Positions 43,322 to 43,408 of a stretch of 43,408 bases of DNA are shown here, piece after piece; position 1 is the first letter of the stretch; each line of letters begins with the position of its first letter. The stretch is from the NCBI RefSeq assembly GCF_016446475.1, contig NZ_JAEHFP010000054.1, forward strand, positions 1 through 43,408. The letters are read 5' to 3'. This DNA comes from Paracoccus binzhouensis. Its GTDB lineage: Bacteria; Pseudomonadota; Alphaproteobacteria; Rhodobacterales; Rhodobacteraceae. A program made the translations under genes and the position numbers. Under the pieces are notes generated by a model. It made no database searches and was not told the DNA's origin. It saw nothing but the letters and a program-made list of their open reading frames with translations.

Positions 43322-43408
43322 TGTCGCGTAGCCCTTAATTGTGGGATGAAAAATCCAACGAAATCAACGGCTGTGCTTTGCCCTTAAATATGAGATTTTG
43401 CCTTTAAT
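43322..43408 (+). mobile_element. Second, directly oriented copy of the Tni element left end (runs off window)
   Basis: All 87 bases match 15955-16041 exactly, including the terminal repeat and first internal repeats. The rest of the copy is beyond the window. It is inserted in the transglycosylase gene, with CCAGC as the left flank. Confidence 0.85.

Overview
The window looks like an alphaproteobacterium, most likely Rhodobacterales/Rhodobacteraceae. The DNA is GC-rich with tight GTG/ATG-overlapping operons, Tat-type redox proteins, a LapA-type type I secretion locus and a hipBA/conjugation backbone of the kind seen on roseobacter-like plasmids and islands. This taxonomic call is inference from gene content. 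No tRNA, rRNA or CRISPR array was seen.

Region 1 (1-15111) is a biofilm-adhesin locus. It holds the C-terminal ~3,300 residues of a giant repetitive adhesin, an ABC exporter with a degenerate C39-like domain, an HlyD-type adaptor, a BamE/SmpA-like small periplasmic protein and a TolC-family lipoprotein, then a hairpin. All are on the + strand and nearly contiguous.

Region 2 (15181-19460) is transposon debris plus one complete element. Shattered IS21-like ends with two istB pieces are followed by a cargo-free TniA-TniB-TniQ transposon (15955-19460). It has near-perfect terminal inverted repeats and several internal TTGCCCTTAA-type repeats. A second, directly oriented copy of its left end begins at 43322 and runs off the window.

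Region 3 (19461-38285), between the two copies, is a copper/redox resistance island. The minus operon 23856-19759 encodes two c-type cytochromes, a small secreted protein, a Met-rich cupredoxin, a Tat multicopper oxidase and a DsbA-like protein, and ends in a truncated L,D-transpeptidase. The divergent plus operon 24039-27487 encodes a DUF2933-like membrane protein, a small lipoprotein, a second DsbA-like protein and a DsbD/ScsB reductase. Then come an OmpR-type regulator and sensor kinase with a SHOCT protein, a Met-rich EF-hand protein, DUF302, rhodanese and DedA/VTT proteins, and the N-terminal stub of an APC permease. A CueR-type operator drives a YHS-domain copper P1B-ATPase, followed by an atypical CDF transporter, an EamA transporter, a CopZ-like chaperone and a DUF411 protein. 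A MerA C-terminal remnant closes the region. The likely shared job is periplasmic copper oxidation, buffering and export, with repair of copper-damaged thiols.

Region 4 (38520-43321) looks like the backbone of a plasmid or integrative conjugative element. It holds a winged-helix protein with upstream inverted repeats, secreted proteins, hipBA, a small unknown protein and a VirB1-like lytic transglycosylase cut by the second transposon copy. The window ends inside that repeated element, which may be an assembly break.
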